Source: Mesorhizobium sp.
GTDB taxonomy: Bacteria; Pseudomonadota; Alphaproteobacteria; Rhizobiales; Rhizobiaceae
Assembly: GCF_023954305.1 (NCBI RefSeq)
Contig: NZ_JAMLIG010000001.1
Coordinates: forward strand, 3,740,001-3,804,000
DNA: 64,000 nucleotides
Direction: 5' to 3'
Positions 42,262 through 50,167 of the stretch are shown piece after piece. Every line of letters begins with the position of its first letter. The stretch's first letter is position 1. Both the position numbers and the translations under genes were made by a program. Below the pieces are notes generated by a model. It had not been told where the DNA came from and searched no databases. It saw only the letters and a list, made by a program, of their open reading frames with translations.

Positions 42262-42301
42262 CCGCGGTAAGGCGTATATGTCTTACTGCGTCTTACCGCG
42301 G
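42262..42301. promoter_or_regulatory. Palindromic operator ahead of the AbrB/PIN pair
   Basis: CCGCGGTAAG (42262-42271) and CTTACCGCGG (42292-42301) are perfect 10-bp inverted arms, with an extra TCTTAC half-site between them. It begins 10 bp after the ilvB stop and reaches to 8 bp before the antitoxin ATG, so it is probably the module's own control site. Confidence 0.7.
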
Positions 42302-42309
42302 AGGTTGAA

Positions 42310-42585
42310 ATGAACGCGCGGGCGAGGATTTCGAGCAAGGGCCAGTTGGTGCTGCCGAAGGCGGTGCGGGACGAGTTCGGACTCGGGCCGGGTTCGGAAG
42401 TGGATATCGAGAGTGTTGGCGGATCCATCATCTTGAAGCCGATCGCAAGGAAGCGTCGCAAGCAGTACACGATCGACGAAGTCGCCGGCTTCCTGAAGTA
42501 TGATGGGCCTCCGGTTTCGATCCGGGACATGGATCGCGCGATCGAGGAAGAAGCCAGGCGCATGTGGCATGCCAAAGGCGCTTGA
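42310..42585 (+). CDS. vapB: AbrB/SpoVT-type antitoxin
   Basis: The 91-residue protein has an AbrB swapped-hairpin domain (ARISSKGQLVLPKAVRDEFG to IILKPIA, residues ~4-48) and a C-terminal helical toxin-binding part (YTIDEVAGFLKYDGP). It overlaps the PIN toxin gene by 17 bp. It is placed between ilvB and ilvH on the same strand, so ilvB read-through would carry it. Confidence 0.9.
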   Translation: MNARARISSKGQLVLPKAVRDEFGLGPGSEVDIESVGGSIILKPIARKRRKQYTIDEVAGFLKYDGPPVSIRDMDRAIEEEARRMWHAKGA

Positions 42586-42976
42586 TACCAACATTGTCGT
42601 TCGATTTCTCATCGACGACGGCTCGAAGGAAGTGCCAATCGCGCGGGCAGTATTCCGGCGCGAGACGGTCGAGATTTCGCTTACCGTCATGGTGGAGTGC
42701 GAATGGGTGCTCAGGTCGGTCTACAAGGTCGGACGTATGGAGATCTGTGATGCATTCGAAGCACTTCTCAGCCTGCCCAGCGTGACGATCCATCATGATG
42801 AGATCGTTGCCGAGGCGATTGATGCTCATCGGCTGGGGGTCGATTTCGCTGATGCCGTACACCTGCTGTCGACGCGGAAATCCGACGAACTGCTCACATT
42901 GGACGATGATTTCGAGAGACGCGCCAAGCGGATGACAGTGGGTCTCCCAGTGCGCATGCCAACTTTGACCGCTTAA
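42569..42976 (+). CDS. vapC: PIN-domain toxin (VapC-type)
   Basis: The 135-residue PIN nuclease has acidic residues seen in KALDTNIVVRFLIDD, MVECEWVLRSVY and GVDFADAVHLLS. ATG at 42569 gives MPKALDTN, the normal opening; an in-frame ATG at 42500 would overlap the antitoxin by most of its length. Its stop is 11 bp ahead of ilvH, so the toxin sits in the middle of the acetolactate synthase operon. Complete, no decay. Confidence 0.92.
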   Translation: MPKALDTNIVVRFLIDDGSKEVPIARAVFRRETVEISLTVMVECEWVLRSVYKVGRMEICDAFEALLSLPSVTIHHDEIVAEAIDAHRLGVDFADAVHLLSTRKSDELLTLDDDFERRAKRMTVGLPVRMPTLTA

Positions 42977-42987
42977 GAGAGACACGC

Positions 42988-43560
42988 ATGAACGCCCAGC
43001 TTCAGCCCACCGGCTCCGCCTATTTCATCGCCAAGGACACCGAGAAGCCGGAGAGCCACACGCTGTCCGTGCTGGTCGACAACGAGCCGGGGGTGCTCGC
43101 GCGGGTGATCGGGCTCTTCTCCGGGCGCGCCTACAATATCGACAGCCTGACCGTGTCCGAGACCGAGCATGAGCAGCATCTGTCGCGCATCACCATCCAG
43201 ACGCGCGGCACGCCGCATGTGCTCGAGCAGATCAAGCACCAACTCGAACGGATCGTGCCGGTGCACCGCGTGGTCGACCTGACGGTCGTCGCCAAGGAGC
43301 GCGGCCAGGAGCGTCCGCTGGAGCGCGAGCTGGCCCTGGTCAAGGTCGCGGGGTCCGGCAACGAGCGCGTCGAGGCGCTGAGGCTTGCCGAAGCCTTCCA
43401 CGCCAAGGTGTCGGACGCGACGACGGAGCATTTCATCTTCGAGATCACTGGAAAAAGCTCGAAGATCGACCAGTTCATCGCGATCATGAAGCCGCTCGGT
43501 CTGATCGAGATCTGCCGCACCGGCATCGCCGCGATGAACCGCGGGCCGGAGGGGATGTAG
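42988..43560 (+). CDS. ilvH: Acetolactate synthase small (regulatory) subunit
   Basis: The 190-residue valine-sensing subunit has an N-terminal ACT domain (residues ~24-100) with SVLVDNEPGVLARVIGLFSGRAYNID and a C-terminal domain of the ALS_ss type with ELALVKV and FEITGKSSKIDQFI. It normally follows ilvB directly; here a toxin-antitoxin pair intervenes. The ATG at 42988 has AAGAGAG upstream. Confidence 0.97.
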   Translation: MNAQLQPTGSAYFIAKDTEKPESHTLSVLVDNEPGVLARVIGLFSGRAYNIDSLTVSETEHEQHLSRITIQTRGTPHVLEQIKHQLERIVPVHRVVDLTVVAKERGQERPLERELALVKVAGSGNERVEALRLAEAFHAKVSDATTEHFIFEITGKSSKIDQFIAIMKPLGLIEICRTGIAAMNRGPEGM

Positions 43561-43589
43561 GAGCGCCTTCTTGAGAACGGGCGGGTCGC

Positions 43590-43606
43590 GATATACATTG
43601 GATATC
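43590..43606. promoter_or_regulatory. Possible mazEF operator/promoter core
   Basis: GATAT and ATATC (5-bp inverted arms around 7 nt) form an A+T-rich patch 24 bp ahead of mazE. Short, so tentative. Confidence 0.35.
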
Positions 43607-43629
43607 ATCTGTCTGTCCGGAACCGTTCC

Positions 43630-43902
43630 ATGACCCGTGTCGCCGTCGCCAAATGGGGTAATTCCACCGCCATCAGGCTGCCGAAGGCGGTCGTGGACGA
43701 ACTCAAGCTCAAACCCGGGCAGACGGTGGAAATGACGGTCGAGAACGGCAAGGCGGTGATCACTCGTGCGGCGACGATGAAACTCGCTCCGCCGCTGGAG
43801 GAGATGATCGCGGAGATGGATCGCCTCGGTTGGGAGAACGAGCCGGAGACGGTCGACTGGGGTCCCGACGTCGGTTCCGAGCGCTTCTACGATCCTGAGT
43901 GA
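43630..43902 (+). CDS. mazE: MazE-type antitoxin
   Basis: The 90-residue AbrB-fold protein starts VAVAKWGNSTAIRLPKAVVDEL, shown here in part as KWGNSTAIRLPKAVVDEL, the MazE/PemI signature. The acidic tail (EPETVDWGPDVGSERFYDPE) mimics RNA to block the toxin. It precedes mazF with an 8-bp overlap if mazF starts at CTG. Confidence 0.92.
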   Translation: MTRVAVAKWGNSTAIRLPKAVVDELKLKPGQTVEMTVENGKAVITRAATMKLAPPLEEMIAEMDRLGWENEPETVDWGPDVGSERFYDPE

Positions 43903-44251
43903 GGAGCGCCACGTCCGGGCGGGAGACGTCTATCTGGTCGATCTGGCGCCAACGCGTGGTTCTGAACAATCGGGCGTGCGGCCTGTGCTGGTCATCTCGG
44001 CAGACGAACTTCACCGCAAGTCGCGGCGAATGATCGTATGCCCCATCACCAGCAACATGGCGCCATGGACGACGAAGGTCCCGCTGCCGACCGCGTGCCG
44101 GACGAAAGGGATGGTGCTCACCGATCAGATCCGCGCCGTGGACATCAAGGCGCGAATCCTGCGCCACATCGAGACTTTGCCACCCGATTTCGTGATGACC
44201 GTCCGCAGCTATGTCGGCCGTCTACTGGAGTTGGAAGTCCGACCGTCCTGA
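43895..44251 (+). CDS. mazF: MazF-type endoribonuclease toxin; start appears to be CTG
   Basis: The frame encodes a complete MazF/PemK: RAGDVYLVDLAPTRGSEQSG, RPVLVIS, MIVCPITSN, VLTDQIRAVD. The first ordinary start codon is GTG at 43976, which would remove the essential GDVYLVDL strand. In frame upstream the only candidate is CTG at 43895, giving (M)SEERHVRAGDVYLV, ~118 residues, the right length, and an 8-bp overlap with mazE as TA pairs often show. Either CTG is used, or the start has been lost by an A-to-C type change and the toxin is weak or silent. Confidence 0.82.
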   Translation: MSEERHVRAGDVYLVDLAPTRGSEQSGVRPVLVISADELHRKSRRMIVCPITSNMAPWTTKVPLPTACRTKGMVLTDQIRAVDIKARILRHIETLPPDFVMTVRSYVGRLLELEVRPS

Positions 44252-44293
44252 CCCAACGGGAGTGTTCGGCTGGTCCAGCCGGTCTACGTCAAT

Positions 44294-44316
44294 TTATGTC
44301 AATGATGCTGACATAA
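44294..44316. promoter_or_regulatory. Palindrome upstream of lysE-type exporter
   Basis: TTATGTCA (44294-44301) and TGACATAA (44309-44316) are perfect 8-bp inverted arms with 7-nt spacer, 21 bp ahead of the exporter start. It is probably a regulator site; the regulator is not in the window. Confidence 0.55.
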
Positions 44317-44336
44317 AGATCGCCAGGAAACGTCCC

Positions 44337-44930
44337 ATGTCCCTCGACCTGTTTGTCGCCCTGGTCGTCTTCGCCTTCGTCACGTCGATCACGCCCGGCC
44401 CGAACAATCTGATGCTGCTCGCCTCCGGCGTGAATTTCGGCTTCGTACGGACGATCCCACACATGCTGGGCATCGGCGCCGGCTTCTTCACGCTGCTGAT
44501 CGGGGTGGGCCTCGGTCTCGGCGCGGTGCTGAGCGCCTACCCGCAATTGCACCTCGCGCTAAAGATCGCGGGCGCGGCCTATCTCCTCTATCTCGCGTGG
44601 AAGATCGCGATATCGCGCACCATGGGCGAGGGGGCGGCCGGCGCGCGGCCGATGACGTTTATGGGGGCGGCGGCGTTCCAATGGGTCAACCCCAAGGCCT
44701 GGGTGATGGCGGTGACGGCGATGGCGGTCTACACAGATCCAGATCATCCGTTCCTGACCATGCTGCTGGTCGCAGTCGCCTTCGCCGTGGTCAACGTGCC
44801 GAGCGTGTCGACGTGGGCCGGCTTCGGCGTCGCCCTGCGCGGGTTTCTCGCCGATCCGGTCCGGCTGAAATGGTTCAACATCGCAATGGGTGTGCTGCTG
44901 GCCGCAACGCTGGTGCCGATGCTACGGTAG
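44337..44930 (+). CDS. LysE/RhtB-family amino-acid exporter
   Basis: The 197-residue inner-membrane exporter has about six helices and the LysE signature FVTSITPGPNNLMLLASGVNFG near the N-terminus (given in part as SITPGPNNLMLLASGVNFG). A second helix pair contains QLHLALKIAGAAYLLYLAWK. The substrate is probably an amino acid or small amine. ATG at 44337 gives MSLDLFVALVVF. It stands alone between two TA modules. Confidence 0.92.
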   Translation: MSLDLFVALVVFAFVTSITPGPNNLMLLASGVNFGFVRTIPHMLGIGAGFFTLLIGVGLGLGAVLSAYPQLHLALKIAGAAYLLYLAWKIAISRTMGEGAAGARPMTFMGAAAFQWVNPKAWVMAVTAMAVYTDPDHPFLTMLLVAVAFAVVNVPSVSTWAGFGVALRGFLADPVRLKWFNIAMGVLLAATLVPMLR

Positions 44931-45001
44931 CGACGTTCTTCTTGTGTTCTCATTGTGTGTATGCTAATCTGAGTGTGTTGACGCGATAAAGTTGTGTTAA
45001 T

Positions 45002-45229
45002 ATGGTTTTGCACGTCAGAGACGAAGATGTTGACAGGCTGGCTCGTCGGCTTGCCGCCCTTAGGGGGACAAGCATTACCGACGCGGTGCGCGATGCGCTT
45101 GAGAAGGCTCTGAGTAGCGAGTTGTCGCGCGATTCGTTGTGGGATGTTACGGCCGACCTTCGACGTCGACTTGCTTCGTACGAGAGGACAGGTCTCGAGG
45201 CTGATAAGGAATTTTATGACAGCCTCTAA
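45002..45229 (+). CDS. vapB: VapB-type antitoxin (PSK-operon transcription factor, Rv0623-like)
   Basis: The 75-residue protein starts MVLHVRDEDVDRLARRLA followed by GTSITDAVRDALEKAL, the ribbon-helix-helix signature of Rv0623-like antitoxins. The tail RTGLEADKEFYDSL would contact the toxin. The upstream stretch is A+T-rich (GTGTGTATGCTAATCTGAG) and likely holds the promoter. The pair is more A+T-rich than its surroundings, pointing to acquisition. Confidence 0.9.
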   Translation: MVLHVRDEDVDRLARRLAALRGTSITDAVRDALEKALSSELSRDSLWDVTADLRRRLASYERTGLEADKEFYDSL

Positions 45230-45240
45230 GGGAGGCGATC

Positions 45241-45639
45241 TTGGCAGTCTTTGTCGACAGTTCGCCCATCGTCGCTATCCTCGCCGACGAGAGTGATGCG
45301 AAGGTATGGGCAGACAGTTTGCAATCTGTTGCTGTGAAGTCAACGTCGCCGATCGTCATCTACGAGGTGACGCTGGCCTTGTGCAGAGTATTTAGGATTC
45401 CTCCGGAAGCGGCACAGAATCTTGTCATCGAGTTTCTCTTCAGAAGCGGCATCGATATCGTAGATATTCCTAGAACCGCATATCAAATCGCTCTTTCCGC
45501 ACATGCTCAGTATGGGAAGGGGACGGGAAACCCGGCTCAATTAAATCTTAGGGACTGTTTCTCTTATGCCATGGCTAAGTTGCTGGGATTCCGTTTGCTC
45601 TACAAAGGTAACGACTTCTCGTATACCGACATGGCATAG
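45241..45639 (+). CDS. vapC: VapC toxin (PIN domain)
   Basis: The 132-residue PIN nuclease has acidic residues in AVFVDSSPIVAIL, VIYEVTLAL and LNLRDCFSYAMAK, the last being typical of the VapC group paired with Rv0623-like antitoxins. The start is TTG at 45241 with GGGAGGCGATC upstream. It is 11 bp after vapB. The third complete vapBC pair in the window. Confidence 0.92.
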   Translation: MAVFVDSSPIVAILADESDAKVWADSLQSVAVKSTSPIVIYEVTLALCRVFRIPPEAAQNLVIEFLFRSGIDIVDIPRTAYQIALSAHAQYGKGTGNPAQLNLRDCFSYAMAKLLGFRLLYKGNDFSYTDMA

Positions 45640-45711
45640 CCATCCGACCGAACCTGAAACCCGGCGTATGAAACGCTTGCTCGCGACTGGCGAATCCTGT
45701 CTCTCCGCTTG

Positions 45712-46839
45712 ATGGACTTCTCGCCCCAACAGGACGCCGCGCTGAAGGCTGTCGACCGCTGGCTGAAATCCGGCCGGCCGCAGGTCTTCCGCCTGTTCGG
45801 CTATGCCGGCACCGGCAAGACGACGCTGGCCAGGCATTTCGCCGAGCATGTCGACGGCCAGGTACAGTTCGCCGCCTTCACCGGAAAGGCGGCGCAGGTG
45901 CTGCGCTCGAAGGGCGCCATCAATGCCCGCACGATCCATTCGCTGATCTACCGGCCCAAGGGCGAGGAGGCGGTGGAGGACGAGGCGACCGGCAGGACCT
46001 CGATGTCGCCGACTTTCTCGCTCAACCGGCAAAGCCCGATCTCGAAGGCAAAGCTGGTCGTCATCGATGAATGCTCGATGGTCGATGAGCAGCTCGGCCG
46101 CGACCTGCTTTCGTTCGGCACGCCGGTCCTGGTGCTGGGCGACCCGGCGCAGCTGCCGCCGATCTCTGGAGGCGGCTTCTTCACCGAACACGAGCCCGAC
46201 CATCTGCTGACGGACATCCATCGCCAGGCGCGCGACAACCCGATCATCCGGCTGGCGCTTGACGTGCGCGAGGGCCGCGAGTTCATGCACGGCGACTACG
46301 GCACCGCACAGGTGATCGGCAAGGGCGACGTGACGCAGGACCTGGTGCTCGAGGCGGATCAGGTGTTGGTCGGAACCAACCGGACGCGCAAGCGCTACAA
46401 TGCGCGGCTGCGCGAGCTGAAGGGCTTCACCGCCGCCTATCCGCAGGCCGGCGACAAGCTGGTCTGCCTGCGCAACGATCCGGCCAAGGGGCTGCTCAAC
46501 GGCTCTTTGTGGAAGGTGATGACCTCGTCGCGCGAGACGGTGAAGCCCGGCATCAACCTGTTGGTTTCGCCGGAAGAGGACGATCCGGACCGCGGCGTTG
46601 CCAAGATCAAGCTGCTCAAGGCCGCCTTCGACAGTCCGGACGACGATATCCCCTGGCAGCAGAAGAAGCGCTTCGACGATTTCGACTATGGCTACGCGCT
46701 GACCGTGCACAAGGCCCAGGGCTCGCAGTGGGACAATGTCGTGCTGTTCGACGAGAGCTGGGCGTTCAAGGAAACACGCCAGCGCTGGCTCTACACGGCG
46801 ATCACCCGCGCGGCGAAGCGGCTGACGGTGGTGCGCTGA
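45712..46839 (+). CDS. RecD-like superfamily 1B helicase
   Basis: The 375-residue AAA/helicase protein has Walker A GYAGTGKTTLARH, Walker B VIDECSMVDEQL, motif III LVLGDPAQLPP, and the C-terminal YALTVHKAQGSQWDNVVL and YTAITRAAKRL typical of RecD2/Dda 5'-3' helicases. It lacks the long N-terminal region of RecD2, so it is a compact, possibly phage-related form common in Rhizobiales. TTG at 45709 is directly ahead of the ATG at 45712; the ATG is preferred. Confidence 0.9.
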   Translation: MDFSPQQDAALKAVDRWLKSGRPQVFRLFGYAGTGKTTLARHFAEHVDGQVQFAAFTGKAAQVLRSKGAINARTIHSLIYRPKGEEAVEDEATGRTSMSPTFSLNRQSPISKAKLVVIDECSMVDEQLGRDLLSFGTPVLVLGDPAQLPPISGGGFFTEHEPDHLLTDIHRQARDNPIIRLALDVREGREFMHGDYGTAQVIGKGDVTQDLVLEADQVLVGTNRTRKRYNARLRELKGFTAAYPQAGDKLVCLRNDPAKGLLNGSLWKVMTSSRETVKPGINLLVSPEEDDPDRGVAKIKLLKAAFDSPDDDIPWQQKKRFDDFDYGYALTVHKAQGSQWDNVVLFDESWAFKETRQRWLYTAITRAAKRLTVVR

Positions 46840-47247
46840 TCAACTGGGCTCCGGAATCTCCCTGGCGCCGAGCCAGCGCCAGGCTTCGGCTTCGTCTTGC
46901 GCATCAAAGTAGCGAAGTTCGACCGGCACGCTGGAGGAGAAGAATCCGCCAAGGTCCGCCGTCCAGTCGGGTCCGCCGACGACTGCGCAGCGCCTGACCC
47001 GTTGTTCGGCGCGCTTGCGGCCTTCCGCGACGGTGTCGGGATCGATGTCGCCCCAGTCCGCTCCTTCATACTCCGTGGCGCGCACGAGAACGTCGATGCG
47101 GTCGTGCAGGGCGTAGGCGCCCTCGAGCAGGCCGAAGAGGTTTTCGGCGTCGGCGGATGTCGCCTGGCCAGAAATCTCGATGGCGAAGAGTTCGGGATTG
47201 TCGTTCTCCAGGCGGCGAACGGCCGGGACGGGGTCGAGCGGGTGCAT
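46840..47247 (-). CDS. STAS/SEC14-like (SpoIIAA-like) domain protein
   Basis: The 135-residue soluble protein has the SpoIIAA-like pattern: FAIEISGQATSADAENLF, DRIDVLVRATEYEGADW, VRRCAVVGGPDW and VELRYFDAQDEAEAWRWL. ATG at 47247 follows AAAGGACAG. It directly abuts the helicase stop (no gap), tail to tail. The role is unknown; relatives bind lipids or act in stress. Confidence 0.85.
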   Translation of the reverse strand: MHPLDPVPAVRRLENDNPELFAIEISGQATSADAENLFGLLEGAYALHDRIDVLVRATEYEGADWGDIDPDTVAEGRKRAEQRVRRCAVVGGPDWTADLGGFFSSSVPVELRYFDAQDEAEAWRWLGAREIPEPS

Positions 47248-47357
47248 GGTCTGTCCTTTCGCGGGCGGGCATTGCCACTGGAACACCCGAATGGCCGTGT
47301 CTGTTCCGAGCAAAACCTCTATAAGGCGGCGTCGAAATCGCCTTCCGCGGACCCGTC

Positions 47358-48098
47358 ATGCCGGCCAAGCTCTCCGTCAATCTCAATGCCATCGCCATGC
47401 TGCGCAACCGCCGCGACCTGCCGTGGCCGAGCGTTACCGGGCTGGGGCGCATCGCGCTGGGCGCGGGCGCACACGGATTGACGGTGCATCCCCGGCCCGA
47501 CGAGCGGCATATCCGTTTCTCCGACCTGGCACCGATACGGGCGCTGATCGACGACGAATTCCCTAAGGCCGAGTTCAACATCGAAGGATATCCCAGCGAG
47601 GATTTCCTGCAACTGGTGGAGAAGCACCAGCCGGAACAGGTGACGCTGGTGCCGGACGACCCGGGGCAGGCGACCTCCGACCACGGCTGGGATTTCCGCG
47701 CGGACCTCGAGCGGCTGAAGCCGATCGTCGCGCGGCTGAAGAAGCAGGGCATGCGCGTCTCGCTCTTCGCCGATGCCGATCCGGCGCAGGTGGAGGCGGC
47801 GAAGGCGACCGGAGCCGACCGGATCGAACTCTACACCGGCCCCTATGGCGGTTGTTATGAAGATTCCGGTAAGGCTGCCAAACTGCTGGAAATGCTGGGA
47901 AAGACCGCGGATGCCGCAATCGGCGCGGGGCTGGGAGTCAACGCCGGCCACGACCTGACCGTCGCCAACCTGCCGGCGCTGGCGAAGCGCGTGCCGCAAC
48001 TCGCGGAAGTGTCGATCGGCCACGGGTTGACGGCGGATGCCCTGGAATTCGGCATGTCCCAGACAGTCAAGCGGTATCTCGCGGCCTGCGGCTGGTGA
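47358..48098 (+). CDS. pdxJ: Pyridoxine 5'-phosphate synthase
   Basis: The 246-residue TIM barrel joins 3-amino-2-oxopropyl phosphate and deoxyxylulose 5-phosphate in vitamin B6 synthesis. Conserved blocks are LSVNLNAIAMLRN, GLTVHPRPDERHI, FNIEGYPS, VTLVPDD and IELYTGPY, plus GLGVNAGHDL and EVSIGHGLTADAL at the C-terminal phosphate site. Length and blocks are complete. Confidence 0.97.
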   Translation: MPAKLSVNLNAIAMLRNRRDLPWPSVTGLGRIALGAGAHGLTVHPRPDERHIRFSDLAPIRALIDDEFPKAEFNIEGYPSEDFLQLVEKHQPEQVTLVPDDPGQATSDHGWDFRADLERLKPIVARLKKQGMRVSLFADADPAQVEAAKATGADRIELYTGPYGGCYEDSGKAAKLLEMLGKTADAAIGAGLGVNAGHDLTVANLPALAKRVPQLAEVSIGHGLTADALEFGMSQTVKRYLAACGW

Positions 48099-48202
48099 GT
48101 TCACCACATTCCCATGTCCGCCGCTGCGTCGCGTAAATTGGCTATTGATGCTGCACTGCAACAGGAGTAGAAGCCCCGCCGCCTCCCAGGAGGGGCACGG
48201 TC

Positions 48203-50128
48203 ATGGCATCTGCGAATGACAATCTTGGCGAGACGTCTCAGGTCGACGCCGCCGACGGAACCAACTCCCACAATCGACATGGAACCGCCGCGCTGACAAT
48301 CGGCGCGCTCGGCGTCGTCTACGGCGATATCGGGACCAGTCCGATCTACGCCTTTCGCGAGGCGTTGGTGGCCTCGTCGGGGGCCGGGATCGCCGAACGA
48401 GAAGACATTCTGGGCGTCCTGTCGCTGATCCTATGGGCGCTGACGGTGATCGTCACGATCAAATACATCATCTTCGTGCTCAGGGCCGACAACAAAGGCG
48501 AGGGCGGCACGCTGTCGCTGATGGCGCTGGCGCGCGGCGTCTTCGCCCAGCGGCCGCGCTGGATCCTGCTCATGGGAATGGTCGGCGCCTCGCTGTTCTA
48601 CGGCGACGCGGTGATCACGCCAGCGATTTCGGTGCTTTCGGCGGTCGAAGGGCTCAAGGTCGTCACCCCCGCCTTCGAGCCCTATGTCGTGCCGCTTACG
48701 CTGGCGATCCTCGCCGGAGTGTTCGCCGTGCAGCGCTTCGGCACGGCGAGCGTCGCCAGCGTGTTCGGACCCGTGACAGGCCTGTGGTTCCTGGCGATCG
48801 GTGCGTCCGGCGTGGTCCACATCCTCGACGACCTGGAGATCCTGCACGCGATCAATCCCTATTTCGGCATCGTCTTCCTGAACAATTCGCCAGAGGTCGC
48901 TTTCGTCACCATCGGTGCGATCTTCCTCGCAGTGACCGGTGCGGAAGCCCTGTACGCCGACCTCGGGCATTTCGGCCGCAGGCCGATCGTCATCGCATGG
49001 TTGTCCATCGTCTTTCCCTGCCTGCTGCTCAACTATATCGGGCAGGGCGCATTCGTCCTGTCGCATGGAGGCGTCGTCGGTCACCCTTTCTTCGAAATGA
49101 ACTCCGGGTGGATGCTCGTACCGATGGTTATCCTCGCGACCGCCGCGACGATCATCGCGAGCCAGGCCGTCATCACCGGCGCGTTCTCGCTGACCAGGCA
49201 AGCGGTTCAGCTCAACCTGCTGCCCCGGCTGCAGATCCTGCACACGTCGGAAACCCAGTCCGGGCAGATCTACATGCCGCGTGTGAACATGTTGCTCGCC
49301 ATCGTGGTGTTCATGCTGGTGATCGGCTTCGAGGAGTCGACCAACCTGGCCGCCGCCTACGGCATTTCGGTCACGGGGAATATGCTGGTGACGACGGTGC
49401 TGCTGTCGGTGGTGATGCTGAAGATATGGAAATGGCCGCTGGCTGTCGTCGTGACGCTCACCGGCGTCTTCGCCTTCATCGATGTGGGCTTCTTCATGTC
49501 CAACATCGTGAAAGTGTTCGACGGAGGCTGGGCGTCGCTCGCGGTCGCGTCCAGTCTCATCCTGGTGATGGCGACATGGCTGCGCGGCAGCCGCACCCTG
49601 TTCGAGAAGACGCGGAAGAACGAGATGCCGCTGAGCTTCCTGACCGAGAAACTGGTCAAGAAGAGTCCGCCGACCGTTCCGGGCACTGCCGTTTTCCTGA
49701 CCGGCGATCCGCTGAGTGCGCCGACGGCGTTGCTGCACAGCCTGAAGCACTACAAGGTGCTGCACGAGAACAATGTGATCCTGTCCGTGGTGACGGCGCA
49801 GCATCCGAAGGTGCCGGACAGCGAGCGAGCGCGTATCGAGAAAATCAACGACCTGTTCATGCGCGTGACTTTGACGTTCGGCTACATGGAACAGCCGAAC
49901 ATCCCGCGCGCACTGGCGATCTGTCGCAAACAGGGGTGGAAATTCGACATCATGACCACGTCGTTCTTCCTGTCGCGTCGCTCGCTGAAGGCCTCGGCGG
50001 CATCGGGCATGCCGCTCTGGCAGGACAAGCTGTTCATCGGGCTGGCACGGTCCGCCGCCGATGCGACGGAGTATTTCCAGATTCCGACCGGCCGGGTGGT
50101 CGAGATCGGCACGCCAGTGACGATCTGA
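48203..50128 (+). CDS. kup: KUP-family potassium uptake protein
   Basis: The 641-residue transporter takes up K+ with H+. About twelve membrane helices occupy residues ~35-465. The family signature LGVVYGDIGTSPIYAFREAL is near the start, FYGDAVITPAISVLSAVEG follows. A cytoplasmic C-terminal domain (~470-641) ends IPTGRVVEIGTPVTI. The ATG at 48203 has GGAGGGGCACGGTC upstream. A terminator hairpin starts 3 bp after the stop. Confidence 0.97.
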   Translation: MASANDNLGETSQVDAADGTNSHNRHGTAALTIGALGVVYGDIGTSPIYAFREALVASSGAGIAEREDILGVLSLILWALTVIVTIKYIIFVLRADNKGEGGTLSLMALARGVFAQRPRWILLMGMVGASLFYGDAVITPAISVLSAVEGLKVVTPAFEPYVVPLTLAILAGVFAVQRFGTASVASVFGPVTGLWFLAIGASGVVHILDDLEILHAINPYFGIVFLNNSPEVAFVTIGAIFLAVTGAEALYADLGHFGRRPIVIAWLSIVFPCLLLNYIGQGAFVLSHGGVVGHPFFEMNSGWMLVPMVILATAATIIASQAVITGAFSLTRQAVQLNLLPRLQILHTSETQSGQIYMPRVNMLLAIVVFMLVIGFEESTNLAAAYGISVTGNMLVTTVLLSVVMLKIWKWPLAVVVTLTGVFAFIDVGFFMSNIVKVFDGGWASLAVASSLILVMATWLRGSRTLFEKTRKNEMPLSFLTEKLVKKSPPTVPGTAVFLTGDPLSAPTALLHSLKHYKVLHENNVILSVVTAQHPKVPDSERARIEKINDLFMRVTLTFGYMEQPNIPRALAICRKQGWKFDIMTTSFFLSRRSLKASAASGMPLWQDKLFIGLARSAADATEYFQIPTGRVVEIGTPVTI

Positions 50129-50130
50129 AC

Positions 50131-50155
50131 GGGACGCCGGGCCCGCCGGCGCCCC
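50131..50155. terminator. Two-way terminator between kup and the quinone reductase gene
   Basis: GGGACGCCGG pairs with CCGGCGCCCC (one mismatch) around a 5-nt loop, between convergent stops. No T run, so efficiency is uncertain. Confidence 0.6.
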
Positions 50156-50167
50156 GTCGCGTTACCC

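Noticed and set aside
40680..42575. 631-codon minus-strand frame opposite ilvB
   Set aside because: Shadow of acetolactate synthase; no family resemblance.
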